Positions 9,392-19,728 of a stretch of DNA of 64,000 nt are shown here, in pieces. The DNA is from Cordilura impudica (lineage: Eukaryota > Arthropoda > Insecta > Diptera > Scathophagidae). Under the pieces are notes generated by a model that was not told the DNA's origin, ran no database searches, and saw nothing but the letters and a program-made list of their open reading frames with translations. The stretch's first letter is position 1; each line of letters opens with the position of its first letter. Both the position numbers and the translations under genes were made by a program. The DNA lies in the NCBI GenBank assembly GCA_963682025.1, contig OY821521.1, positions 49,052,807 to 49,116,806 on the forward strand. The letters run 5' to 3'.

Positions 9392-11793
9392 TTAATTTAA
9401 ATACAATTCATTATCCAAAAATGTATTTTCCTCTTCAAGTTCTTCTGGATAATCGTCCTCGTCGTCCTCGTCGTCATTCGTATTTTCTAAATTCTCAGTC
9501 GCCCATGTTTCACCGATATCCTTTACTTCTGGTGGCAGTGTTAAACGCTTCCTTTGGCGCACACGTGTATTTAAGCGAAGAGATGAAATTAATGGATCCG
9601 ATGTGTCAAGAGCTCTATGAAATACATCGAAAAGATTATCAATGTGGCTAGTCTTACGTGCATGGTGCAGTCTGTCGCTTTTATATATTTTGTTTCGTGA
9701 CTCAGCTGCATCCTCTCCGAAGTAACCAACAGGAAGTGGTGTATTCTGCATTATTTGCTTTGAGTGAACTATAACTTTATGTTCTGTGGGAGTCATTGGC
9801 AACCAGGGGTACTTGCTTTGATATAATTGACCAGTTTGAAAGCAATACTCTTCAAATTTATCCAAATTTAGGGAAAATTGTCAAGATAAACATATTAATA
9901 TTATTCTCACTCGAAATATTAATTCGGTGTCTACTCCTAAAATTTTCGAAAATTTATCATATTCCTTAAATGCTGTACGCGACGTGTTGCCGTCATTTGT
10001 AGAACCACAACCACCTGCTTTCGGAACATCAACACATCTTTCCAAAACTCATTCTGAATATATTCTTTTCTTTTCTTAATTGCATCTTTATCTTCCACCG
10101 ATCTTATTTGCCATTTTTTTTACCTCCATCTTGTATCCTAAATGTAGTACGAACTCAAAAAATCTAATCCAGGAGTGCAGTGGATTAATTCCGTACTTTA
10201 GATTTCCATCGATAGGATGAAATTTTACGCTGTTATAATCTGTGACTTTAACAAAGTCAGTTTGGGTTGCATGGCATATTGGACATTTTTGATTTGATTT
10301 TGTATCGGTTAAAACATTCAGAACTTTTCCATCTATAACAGTTAAAAACACTCTGAACGTTATTTCGATTATCTTGCCAGCTTCGATTTCAACACGTAAG
10401 TTTTCAAGCTCTTGAATTTGTTTATTTAAGTCGGCCGCTTCTCTTGTTATCACTTCCTTAGTTTCACTCGTGTATTCTAATTTTAAAGGCCGACAAAATC
10501 TAGTGGACTGCGGAAAACAATTATTCCAAATCGGGGCTCCCGCGCTACTCAAGAGTCTCAAGGGAATCACTGTTGTGGCTAAAAGACATGAATCAGCATT
10601 TCATGATGTACTTTGATCAAGGAAAGATTGCTTATATTGAGATTGACCAGAGCTGCTGTCAAAACCGGAGCTAAATATCATTTCCGTTGATATGAAGTTA
10701 CCCGTAATTGTCGCAAATACTTCCTTTTGCATCTCTATAATTCTTTTAGCCGTATGGTTTAAAAGCATTTGTAAAGGAACCTTTGCAGATTTGTCGTCTA
10801 CAAGTACACCATCGGGTCTACACTTACTTTTTATTGCTAATATATTATCATAGGGTGGATAAATATTAGCGTTACGTTCCTTGCTAGAAGTCCGTATGGA
10901 ACAGTATTGGCTCTTCGAAAAATTGTTTTCGAGAAGAAATGCTAATGCTTCCTCATCAGACATTACAATAGGTGCTTTTACATCATCGACATATAGCTTC
11001 CTAATCTTGGATGATCTTGATGGACTTTCGATGATTTCTTTTAAAACAACTGCCAAATCTACTTGTCCTTGTTTTCAAGCCGAAATTGATGCTGCTTGAA
11101 CTAACAGATTTGTTTCGTTGTGTTCTGACATCGAGAGGTTCGCTGCTTGTCTCCTCTTACTTCGTTCAGATTTCTCAGAGTACTTAAGTTGCGGGCGTCC
11201 AGTTAGTGATACAATTGTGCAATGAGTCTCTGTGGAAGCGATTTCTAAATTTATTTGCCTGTTTATTACAGTTTCTGAACAAAGCCAGCCAGAATATTTA
11301 ATTTTAAAATCATCTAATCTTCTATGACACTTTTCCCACTTAGCAGACAAATTATTGTTAAGCATGCGTGCTTTTTTTGTTAAATATTTATAGCATTCGT
11401 CTGAAATGTTATCGGCTCCAAATTTTTGTATAAAATAATTTATTAGTGCGTCCTTATTTTCTCCTTTCTTCTGCTTGGTCAACCAAATATCAAAAACTGC
11501 TGAATTCTGTAAACAAATGACGACTGAAAAAAAAATTTACTCAAAAACCGCAAAAAACCGCAAATCGAGATAAACATTTTCAAAAACTAAACACTTCAAA
11601 GTAATTTTGGTTTTTAATCTTATGCTTAACACTCCTAACCAAAATGTGTTAAGCTTACTCAAACTTAAAAAATAAAATAAATTCCAAAATTTTAAAGACT
11701 TTTGGAAATAGTTATTTTATTTTTTAGAGTATCCAATTTTTGAGTATTATATTTTACAAAATTAATAAACTTACCATCGCCTTCGTTTTCCAT
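9392..11793 (-). pseudogene. Transib/RAG1-like transposase, two exons, three in-frame TGA codons
   Basis: Exon 1 (11793-11775) encodes MENEGD plus one base. A 275-bp GTAAGT...AG intron (11774-11500) rejoins it in phase with AVFDIWLTKQKKG. Exon 2 then keeps one frame to the stop at 9392 (708 codons), broken by TGA at codons 148, 306 and 546 and by a two-frameshift stretch at about 10118-10045 (extra A in an A run, later compensated). Landmarks: GRPQL and RSKRRQ; GFDSSSGQSQYKQ (D287, in the place of the first RAG1 catalytic Asp); STRFCRPLKLE; CPIC (C412, C415); PLHSWIRFFEF (H448); GEDAAESRNK (E606, matching the catalytic Glu of RAG1 NESGNK); acidic tail. The second catalytic Asp is not obvious. 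Homology is inferred from motif order; a database search would settle it. Confidence 0.82.
11500..11774 (-). other. Predicted intron of the transposase gene
   Basis: Donor G|GTAAGT after codon 6; acceptor ACAGAATTCAG|CA. The upstream AG in ACAG would put TGA in frame after a few codons, whereas the second AG keeps the long frame open. Confidence 0.65.
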
Positions 11794-12029
11794 TTAAACT
11801 TTTATTTAATACGCTTTGTTTTCAGCTTTAAAAAGCAATTGAAGTAAGCACTATAAAACACCGAACGCAATTCTGTTTACAAATGAAGCAAACAAATTCA
11901 ACTTCGATGACTCACAGAATAACGGTGAATTGCATATTACAACAACAAAATTCATTTTTGGTTATTTTGGAGTGTTGACTACTAGATTTCAAAAACAACA
12001 ACATATTTCGTGAGTGTAAACATTTTGAC

Positions 12030-12064
12030 TTTTGGCCAACGAAATGAAATTTCCGACCATAGTG
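12030..12064 (-). repeat. Right TIR of the Transib-like transposon
   Basis: Inverse of the left end with a few substitutions and a one-base length difference; CCAAAA follows the heptamer after 22 nt. CAATG follows at 12065-12069. Confidence 0.88.
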
Positions 12065-12400
12065 CAATGGGTTAGTATTTGAATTAATGATTACCAAGTA
12101 TTATGGACGTACTTAAACTAAATTTGACCGATATCTGTACGATAACCTGGATCTTACAGCAATTTAAGTCGATTTCATAGGTGTGATTTATATGAGGTCC
12201 AGTTCTGAACATGCACCAATTTTTATTAACTTTAATATAACTCATCCTATAGTTCGTCAGATTTCATAAAAAGATATTAATAGTTGCATTCTGTAGCTTG
12301 ATTGCAAGCTTTATGACACACAGACAGATAGACAGACAGACGGACATCGCTATTTTTGGTAGTTACAAACATAAGCTTATCACAAATGTCTTAAACAAAA

Positions 12401-14024
12401 GTCTTTCTGATTAACAGAAAAGTTAATTTATCAAAAAATAAGATTCATTTTATAATACTTTATTAATACTTTAGTATAAACCCTAATGAGATAAATTAAT
12501 GATGAAATCAAATTAAATTTATAAAGAATAAAAGACTTTGTATAAAAATCTGTATCGATCGTATATAAGCTTCTTACAATATACATATGATAAAATCCAC
12601 CGCACTTATAATAATATTTTCGGACTTTAATATGTACTCCTTTGCTAACAATAAGCTGCTGAAACCTGTTGAACGAACTATGTACTTGTCTCTGTATGTC
12701 GTCTTATAACCCATCAACTAACCGACTCATCAACCAGTTTCTACATTGTGTTGACAACATGTTATGTCATGAGTTTCCCCTCCTGAACATTACCACATAT
12801 ATCATAGAATGATAAGGGTTGATAAGACAAAATCAAAGTAAATGTTTTATTTCTTAATTTTAGACTTTTGCATTAGAGATTTTTTTAATACTTTAGTTAC
12901 ACCATTTCTATTTGTATTTGAAATGGCAGTTTTGTTTTAAATGAATTAGGGAATATATTTTCATATATAAAAATTATTTTTAAGATTAAAAATGAAGAAA
13001 ATGTTGTAGTGCCGCTTTCACAGAAACAAAAAAAAATATATACAGCCCTTTTCTTGAAACGTTGTTATTTGAATAAGAGTGAATTTAAAATCACATGAAA
13101 TTGAAATTTTGGGTTTCTTGAAACCACTTTTTTTATTTATTTAATGGAAACATATGTTTGAGTTAAGAACCATATGTTTGAGTTAAGAACATATGTTATC
13201 TAGAAACCGAGGTACCATATGGTTCTTTATTCAGTTTCACAAAAAAACTTTTAAGTATTTTGTGCACGTTTTTTTCTTAAGTTCATAGAAAAAGTATAAA
13301 GAAAAATGTTTTCTTTTAAAATAACAACTTATTTGTTCATTTAATTGTTCTTGTTCTTCAATTTCATTCAATTAAAAATGACTTTTCTATTTTTAAAAAG
13401 TTAGGCATCATCAAAAAAAAATTCGATATTCAAATAAATTGTATTTGACTGGCATCACTACGGTTTCGAACATATGCAAAAAATAAAAATATGTGATTTG
13501 ATGAAATTTTTTGTTTTAAATTCCTTTATTTGCAATAATTAGTGTATAAAGAATCTATGTTATAATTGAAAAATTATAATGGAAAATAGATTGTGTAAAT
13601 AAAAAGTTTTTATTATAGTTATAGAACAGCATCATCACAAAAAGTGAGTTTTATTAACATCGACCACTTATTACGAGTTTTTTTTTTTTTTTAAATCAGC
13701 GCAAAATGTAGACGTTTTTTAAAATCGTTTTTTTTTTCATAAAATTAATGTCTAATTTTTTAAAATAATGACAAGGTTCAATAAAAAAACATTTTAGAAT
13801 TTAAATATCAATTAGTTTTTTTTTTATCTATTAAGACCTGCTTAGTAGAAAACAAGGGCATTTGTTTTGATTGCACAAAGCCTTTTCCATGTGAATCAAA
13901 ACGAGAAAAAATATTCTTATTGAAATTAGAGAACAGCAAAAAACTCGTAGATTTAAGAATTTTTTCATTTAAGAGTTTTTTTTGTGATAGTGGTTTCAAG
14001 AACACGTGCGATAAATTAAGAAAA
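12401..14024. other. AT-rich region, no gene recognised
   Basis: Contains a short direct repeat (AACATATGTTTGAGTTAAG, 13147-13190) and a 13-bp inverted pair TTCTTGAAACCAC / GTGGTTTCAAGAA (about 13118 and 13987) that might mark an old MITE. Poly(T) runs at 13678-13693. No convincing coding sequence. Confidence 0.4.
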
Positions 14025-14813
14025 ACAAGTAAGAAAATTATAGTCGGTCTAGACCGACTATACGATACCCTATACCATGCGTTTAGAAACCCTATCTCTT
14101 AGGCCCAACTAACTGGACATTGAAAATAAGCAAAAACCAAATTTGAGTGGGATTTTTATTAATTTTTTTTGGCTGCAGATATGAAAAAGTTCATATCGGA
14201 TGCTATATCTATAAAGGGACTAGGTCCAAAAATGGACCGATCCTGATCATGTTTGGTAAAGTCTCTTGTATTTTGCAAAAATATATACAAACAAAATTTG
14301 AGAAGAATCAGTGCAATATTTTTGTTTTTAATAGATTTAAGTGAAGATCGGGAAGCAGCTCTATATGGGGTCAAAGGGAGCATTTTTGGACTACTCCTTA
14401 GTGGATGTAATGAAGGCATACAAACCCAATTTGAGTAAGATCTATATGACAATTTGGATCTTATGGCAATTTATGTCGATTTCATATGGGTAATTTGTAT
14501 GGGGGCTAGGTCTGAACATGGACCGATTCTCACCAATTTCAATAGCGTTCATCCCATGGCCGATAAAAGCTTATATACCAAATTTCATCAAAATATATTC
14601 ATATTTGCGACCTGCAGTTTGATTACAAGCTTTACATGGACACACAGACGGACGGACGGACGGACGGACGGACGGACATTGTTAAATCAACTCAGAAAGT
14701 GATTCTGATTCGATCGGTATAATTAAAGATGGGTCTAGGTCAAATATTTTTGGTTGTTACAAACAGCAGCACAAAGTCATTATACCCAAACCACATAGTG
14801 GTATAGGGTATAA
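14025..14813 (-). mobile_element. DINE-1/mini-me-like element, family D, full length
   Basis: Reads on the minus strand from TATACCCTATACCAC (14813) through a (GTCC)n core at 14640-14680 to the hairpin AGTCGGTCTAGACCGACT and a CTTACTTGTT end. TATACCCTATACCA near the 5' end and TGGTATAGGGTATC before the hairpin are subterminal inverted repeats. The (GTCC)n core, subterminal repeats and 3' hairpin are the architecture described for DINE-1/mini-me (helentron-related) repeats of Diptera. Open frames inside recur in every copy on both strands but look non-coding. Confidence 0.85.
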
Positions 14814-14870
14814 AAATAAAATAAATAAATAAATGTTAATGTTATTCCTCAAAATAACACTTTACAATAA

Positions 14871-15648
14871 TTATACCCTATACCACTATGTGGTTTGGGT
14901 ATAATGACTTTGTGCTGCTGTTTGTAACAACCAAAAATATTTGACCTAGACCCATATTTAATTATACCGATCGAATGAGAATCATTTTCTGAGTTGATTT
15001 AACAATGTCCGTCCGTCCGTCCGTCTGTGTGTCCATGTAAAGCTTGTAATCAAACTGCAGGTCGCAAATATGAATGTATTTTGATGAAATTTGGTACATA
15101 AGCTTTTACCGGCCATGGGATGAACGCTATTGAAAGTGGTGAGAATCGGTCCATGTTCAGACCTAGCCCCCATACAAATTACCCCTATGAAATCAACATA
15201 AATTGCCATAAGATCCAAATTGTCATATAGATCTTACTCAAATTGGGTTTGTATGCGTTCATTACATCCATTAATGAGTAGTCCAAAAATGATCCCTTTG
15301 ACCCCATATAGAGCTGCTTCCCGATCTTCACTTAAATCTATTAAAAAACAAAAATATTGCACTGATTCTTCTCAAATTTTGTTTGTACATATTTTTGCAA
15401 AATACAAGAGACTTTACCAAACATGATCAGGATCGGTCCATTTTTGGACCAAGTCCCTATATAGATATAGCATCCAATATGAACTTTTTCATATCTGCAG
15501 CCAAAAAAATTAATAAAAATCCCACTCAAATTTGGTCTTTGCTTATTTTCTATGTCCAGTTAGTTGGGCCTAAGAGATAGGGTCTCTAAACGCATGGTAT
15601 AGGGTATCGTATAGTCGGTCTAGACCGACTATAATTTTCTTACTTGTT
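14871..15648 (+). mobile_element. DINE-1/mini-me-like element, family D, full length
   Basis: 778 bp, plus strand, closely similar to the copies at 50671, 59333 and 61363. It faces the copy at 14025-14813 head to head, 57 bp apart, giving a near-perfect inverted pair with about 780-bp arms. Confidence 0.88.
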
Positions 15649-15701
15649 TTTAGTTTTAAAATTGTTTTGATCAAAATAAAAATTTAGACAATTTCACTAA
15701 A

Positions 15702-16062
15702 TTAGCAGGTTCCAACGCTCGGAATTCGAGTGCAATTTCTAAGCAACTTTATTTCTCAACTTAGCCAATTCACAAACCAACACTTTTTTGGTTTATTATT
15801 ATTGTCAATGAAGATAACGAACTCATTAACAAACACATTACCTTATTTAATAAACACCCACATATCATTTGTATAATTTTATGTATGTGTTAGTAGCAAC
15901 TTTAAATGCAATTTACTCATAATAAGGGAAAAAATTTAAATTTGTAAATCTGGTCAACAGCTGAAAAGAAATACCTTTCAAATAATGTACGTTTGGTCAA
16001 ACTCGGGATAAAACGGTAGAAAAAAGCATCAATAACAAGAAATCGCCTAGCCTCTTAATATC
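15702..16062 (-). mobile_element. Helitron family A copy
   Basis: 3' end with hairpin GCACTCGAATTCCGAGCGT and a mutated CTAG (CTAA on the minus strand) at 15702. The 5' end has lost part of the TCTATAATATT block (GATATTAAGAGGC). Confidence 0.8.
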
Positions 16063-16092
16063 TATAATATTACCATTTTTAAAAATTAAATG

Positions 16093-16265
16093 TCTATAAC
16101 ATTAATAGGCTAGGCGATTTCTTGTGACCGCTGTTTTGTTTTACCGTTTTATCCCGATTTTGACCAAACGTATATTATTTGAAAGGTATTTCTTTTTAGC
16201 TGTTTTCCAGATTTACAGATTTTTAAATTTTGTCCTGTATTTTGAGTAAATTGCATTTAAAGTTT
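16093..16265 (+). mobile_element. Helitron family A, 3'-truncated
   Basis: Begins TCTATAACATTAATAGGCTA and follows family A to GCATTTAAAGTT, then stops. It lies head to head with the preceding copy, 30 bp away. Confidence 0.8.
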
Positions 16266-16449
16266 AATAGCACCAAAAAAAAATTCAAATAAAAAATCAA
16301 AAAAAAAATTTTTTTTCTCCAAATCGTAGCAAAATTTAAATTTTTTTCCCCATAAAACGTTTTACATTTTTAAAAGTATTTCAATTTATTTTCAACTTAA
16401 ACGAAGAGAAAAAAATTAATTAAAAAATTTTAGTAACGAAAGTATATAT
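16266..16449. other. Low-complexity A/T spacer
   Basis: Runs of A and T; nothing else visible. Confidence 0.5.
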
Positions 16450-17105
16450 TTTTATACCCTATACCACTTTAGGGTCAGCTACAAAAAAAATAAGGCCTAT
16501 GCCCATCATATATTACACCGACCGACTCAAAATATTTTCAACGCCGACTTGGCGGCTTTTACATACATTCCATACCATTCTGATACCATTTTTTTTTTAT
16601 AGGTTTTTGGGGAATTGAAATTGATAAAAATCGATCTATTTTCAGACCTAACCTGCATTCAAATGATCTCTATGAGATCGACTTAAACTGACCTTTGATT
16701 CAAATCATCAAACACTCGTATAGTGTATGTGATTTAATTACATCCTTTAATAAGTAGTCCAAAAATTCAATGCAGAACAATTTTTATTCATAGTCCCCAT
16801 AAAAAGTTGCTTTGCAATTTTCACTTAATGAATCAAAAATACGAAAAATATAGCATAACTTTCTTTAAAAAATAAGTCACATGTATACAAAATCATGTCA
16901 TGATCGATCCATATTTTGATCTAAGCGCTTTTTAGAAATCGTGTCATATATGAACATTTTATAATTGAGGGCAAAAAAATTCATATCACTAACACTCAGA
17001 TTTGATTTGTGCTTATTTTTATATACATCAAATTAGTAGGACCCTTTCTTTAAACTTATGGTATTGGAGAATTGTTAATTTGGTTTAGACCGCCAATAAT
17101 ATTAA
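16450..17105 (+). mobile_element. Diverged DINE-like family D copy
   Basis: Starts TATACCCTATACCACTTTAG and keeps the order of family D landmarks (ACACCGACCGACTC, CATAGTCCCCAT, TAAGTAGTCCAAAAATTC, TTAGTAGGACC) but with heavy divergence; the (GTCC)n core is gone and the hairpin is eroded. Older than the other copies. Confidence 0.65.
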
Positions 17106-17175
17106 TTTTTTTTTATTTCTGATCTATAGAAAAATTACAACAAAATTCTGTTTTACGTTTTCATTAATATATGGA

Positions 17176-17920
17176 CTAGCTGAACCCGGTGTGCTTCGCT
17201 ACCCCTCATCGTTATAAAAAAAAAAAATAAAACAAAAAAGAAATATAAATTAACAAAATATTATTTATTTAATTTAGAATTAATTATTGCAATGCTTTAG
17301 GATATACAATATTTTTAGTTTGTCCATCTGAAGCATAAACATATAAGTCGGTGGGTTACCCTACACGTGAGCATGCAACATAAAGCTGTCCATGCGAGAA
17401 GCATAGATTTGCTAAATTTAAGCCGCAAACTTGAAGAGATTGACCTTGAGCTTTGTTAACAGTAATCGCAAACGCCAATGGAACAGGAAACTGTAATCGT
17501 TTGAAGTCGAATGGTAAATCAGTTGGGATCATTGCAATGCGTGGCAAAAGTACATCTGTTCCTTTATATTTTCCTGTTATAATGGTCGCTTCTATTAAAT
17601 TATTTAGCATTTTTTTTAAGTCGAGTAGTTTAGAAGATATTACGATTTTTTATCGTTCTAAAAATGGGCGTGGTCCCGCCCACTTTTCTTCTGGTATGTA
17701 TTTCTATTCATGCCAATACCATATGTACCAAATATGACCGCTGTAGGTCGAAAAATTCCCGAGATATGACGATTTCAAATTTTCCAATCGAAAATTTATA
17801 TAGCCTATTGTTCCTTCCAGAGTCACAGTAACACGCTGTGAAAATTTCAGGAAGATCGGTTCAGGGGTTTGGCCTCTTATAAAGCACAAACAAACACACA
17901 TTCATTTTTATATATATAGA
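17176..17920 (-). mobile_element. Helitron with helicase remnant (745 bp)
   Basis: Minus strand: A^TCTATATATATAAAAATGAATG at 17920 and GGGTTCAGCTAG^T at 17176, canonical Helitron ends in a different family from A/B/C. It keeps only a 5' segment and the last part of the Rep/helicase gene; the rest is deleted. Confidence 0.85.
17284..17610 (-). pseudogene. Helitron Rep/helicase, C-terminal Pif1-like fragment
   Basis: About 108 codons. AFAITVNKAQGQSLQ and FSHGQLYVACSR are the last conserved helicase motifs (V and VI) of the Pif1-like domain. After CSRVG an in-frame TAA (17356-17358) interrupts. The same frame then continues with LYVYASDGQTKNIVY and PKALQ to a second stop at 17284, the usual Helitron C-terminus, so the first stop is a nonsense mutation. 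The HUH Rep nuclease domain and helicase motifs I-IV are missing. Confidence 0.88.
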
Positions 17921-17924
17921 TTGA

Positions 17925-18477
17925 AAGCAGATTAATTATAATTTAAGGTAAAATGGGGCGAAAAGGGGCATTTGTTGATAAAAAAAAATGTATGGCTACC
18001 TTACCTGTACATAAAAAGTGTATAAAGCTTTAGGTAAATACATATTACAAAAAAAGTATTTTGTATAGCAAACATTGTTAGTGGTATAAGTAAGTATCTG
18101 AATTAAAAAAAGGGGGGCGGTGAAGTGGGCGTGGTCCATAGTTATGTGGCGACGGTAACAGTATTAAGAGCAATATACTACCAAATAAAAAAAAATCCGT
18201 TTGAAGGAACAAATTTGTACAGAGAATAAAAAGTTTAAAACTTTCAAACAAAATTTGACTTGAAAAGGGGCGTGAAAGGGGGCGTGGCGTAAGAAATGCT
18301 TATTTCTAACTCGCCTGGAGTATAATGTGTATACAATTTGAAGTAAATCTGTTAAAAACTATATGGGCGCAATTACATAATTTTAAAAAAAGTCGGCGTA
18401 AAAGTGGGCGTGGTCAAAAAAAACTACCCTGTTAATCATGCCAGAGTCCCAGTTAAATGCCATTTTAAATATATAGA
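17925..18477 (-). mobile_element. Possible Helitron-like fragment with GGGCGTGG words
   Basis: Minus strand opens A^TCTATATATTTAAAATGGC at 18477, a Helitron-like 5' end. GGGCGTGG recurs at least three times (near 18127, 18280, 18405) and also in the neighbouring Helitron. No 3' CTAG end was found, so this is tentative. Confidence 0.4.
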
Positions 18478-18717
18478 TCTAAACGAAATATTTTAAAAAG
18501 TAACAATTTTATAATTTGATAAACTTAATACAAATATTTCTTTATATACAACCGATGTTTATAAACATTTTTGTAATGTTGTTATGTGATGTATTAAAAA
18601 TAATAATAATAATAACTAGTATAGCCCAGCACTCGAAATTCGAGTGCAAATTCTAGCAAATATTATTTTTTCATTCAATTTTTGTCTTCCAATTTTTTTT
18701 TTTAATCTACATATGTA

Positions 18718-19728
18718 TGTGACCCGGTCTATGAAAAGGTGGCTTATGACTCAAAAAATTATTTTTCACTTTTATTTTGGTTCGGATAGTTTTTGAGACG
18801 CTCTTTCACATGGTGAAAATCAGAAAGTCCTAACTTGCTTAGAGCTATACTAAAAATGTAGAGAAAGAAGAGCACAAATGAAAGAAAAACAGAATTTTAT
18901 TGAAAATCGAGAATCAAGATAATACATGGAATTAAAAATGAAAAAAAAAGGATTGAACGCTACAAAAATAATTTTACCAAAAAAACAAGCTATTTTGCAC
19001 AAAAAATATTTATTTAGCAATATGTAGTAGTCATTGTTGAAACCTTTGAAACTTCGTTTTTTGAATCTTCTTCTGGAGATGAGGCCTTACGTTTTCTTGA
19101 TTTTTTTATTGGAGTTGAATTCGCAGGTTTCTTCAGTTTTTTATTTTTTGGATCGTGATTTGACGATGCAGCTATAGGTTTCGGTTTCTGTTTCGACGAT
19201 GAAGCTACAGGTTTTGAGGATGAAGCCTTGGGTTCCTTCGATGCCACTTTTGTGGCTGGTAAAGCATCTTCAGATTTTTTTGATGGCATTTTTTTTCGAT
19301 GGCAATGGAGGCAAAATATCCGCATTCATCGGATCTGAAACCAAGCTTCTGAGATTCTGATAAATGTACCACTGACGCTGCAGAGATAAACCAACTGGTT
19401 GGATAAATTCGGGCATGTTGTCATCAACTGGGATTAATGACAGTTGAAATGATTCAACATCCTCGCTGTCCGCAAATTGATACCAACATCATCGAAAGAA
19501 TCATCATCATTCTCTTCATTTTCACCAAAATATTTTTGAAAAACCTCATTAAATTCTTCATCGACAGACATTATTCACTAGTTCATAAAGGAAAAGACCA
19601 ACAGAAACAATTACACCAACGAGATAACGAAAAAAAAAACTGACGAAATGCATTGTTTATCTTTAACAGCTGATTTCTCGAAATTTTGTTTTTGAGTCAT
19701 AAGCCACCTTTTCATAGAGCGGGTCACA
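18718..19728. mobile_element. TIR DNA element (1.0 kb) inside the Helitron
   Basis: TIRs of about 38 bp: TGTGACCCGGTCTATGAAAA ... GTGGCTTATGACTCAAAAA and its inverse at 19690-19728, with TA on both sides. It contains a broken gene for an unrecognised basic protein and no identifiable transposase. Confidence 0.82.
19014..19571 (-). pseudogene. Unrecognised acidic-then-basic protein carried by the TIR element
   Basis: The minus strand reads MSVDEEFNEVFQKYFGENEE, an acidic DDD stretch, a frameshift near 19485, then SEDVESFQLSLIPVDDNMPE, QPVGLSLQRQWYIYQN and LPPLPSKK. A second frameshift near 19288 leads into a Lys/Ser/Ala-rich tail (KKSRKRK, a likely nuclear localisation signal) ending at 19014. 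The product would be about 185 residues. I do not recognise the family. It could be an accessory protein of the element or a captured host gene. The frame breaks mean it is no longer made intact. Confidence 0.55.

Larger units (their letters stand above)
9057..12064 (-). mobile_element. Transib/RAG1-like DNA transposon, 3008 bp, with TIRs and 5-bp target duplication
   Basis: Ends are inverted repeats of about 35 bp that begin CACTATGGTCGGAAA (identical over 15 bp), then ATTTCA/ACATCA-like sequence and TTGGCCAAAA. CACTATG fits CACWRTG, the Transib end and RAG recombination-signal heptamer consensus. CAATG directly flanks both ends (9052-9056 and 12065-12069), the 5-bp duplication expected of Transib/RAG transposases. 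The single gene inside (minus strand) resembles the RAG1 core. TIRs, duplication and gene content all agree. The transposase is broken, so this copy could move only if a source elsewhere supplied enzyme. Confidence 0.88.
8920..12400 (-). mobile_element. Old DINE-like family D copy split by the Transib-like element
   Basis: Left piece (to 9056) contains GATTTAAGTGAAGATAGGGC and a TAGTCC word. The right piece (from 12070) contains GATCTTACAGCAATTTAAGTCG, CATAGGTG, GAACATG and a GACAGACAGACGGACATCGC core. Both match successive parts of family D (compare 14330-14690), so this repeat was the insertion target of the 3.0-kb transposon. Confidence 0.65.

Noticed and set aside
9881..9930. Possible second intron (CGA|GTGAGAATAA) in the transposase gene
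   Set aside because: No suitable acceptor before LDKFEEY, and the spacing across this stretch fits the expected protein length without an intron; a TGA at 9881-9883 is simpler.
10601..11056. Reading the transposase as four separate small genes
   Set aside because: All four open stretches lie in the same frame, are separated only by single TGA codons or a compensated shift, and together follow one protein family; the separate starts are TTG/GTG codons.
11075..11077. TGA codons read as selenocysteine
   Set aside because: Transposases of this type are not selenoproteins, no SECIS-like element was seen, and a frameshifted stretch shows the gene is decaying.
13116..14001. MITE bounded by TTCTTGAAACCAC / GTGGTTTCAAGAA
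   Set aside because: Only 13 bp of inverted match in 880 bp of AT-rich DNA, no target duplication and no further symmetry.
14159..15580. Conserved open frames of 60-97 codons on both strands of each family D copy (e.g. starting MSYRSYSNW or MDLMAIYVDF)
   Set aside because: They overlap on opposite strands, break differently in different copies and include translation of the (GTCC)n core. Their recurrence reflects repeat similarity, not coding.
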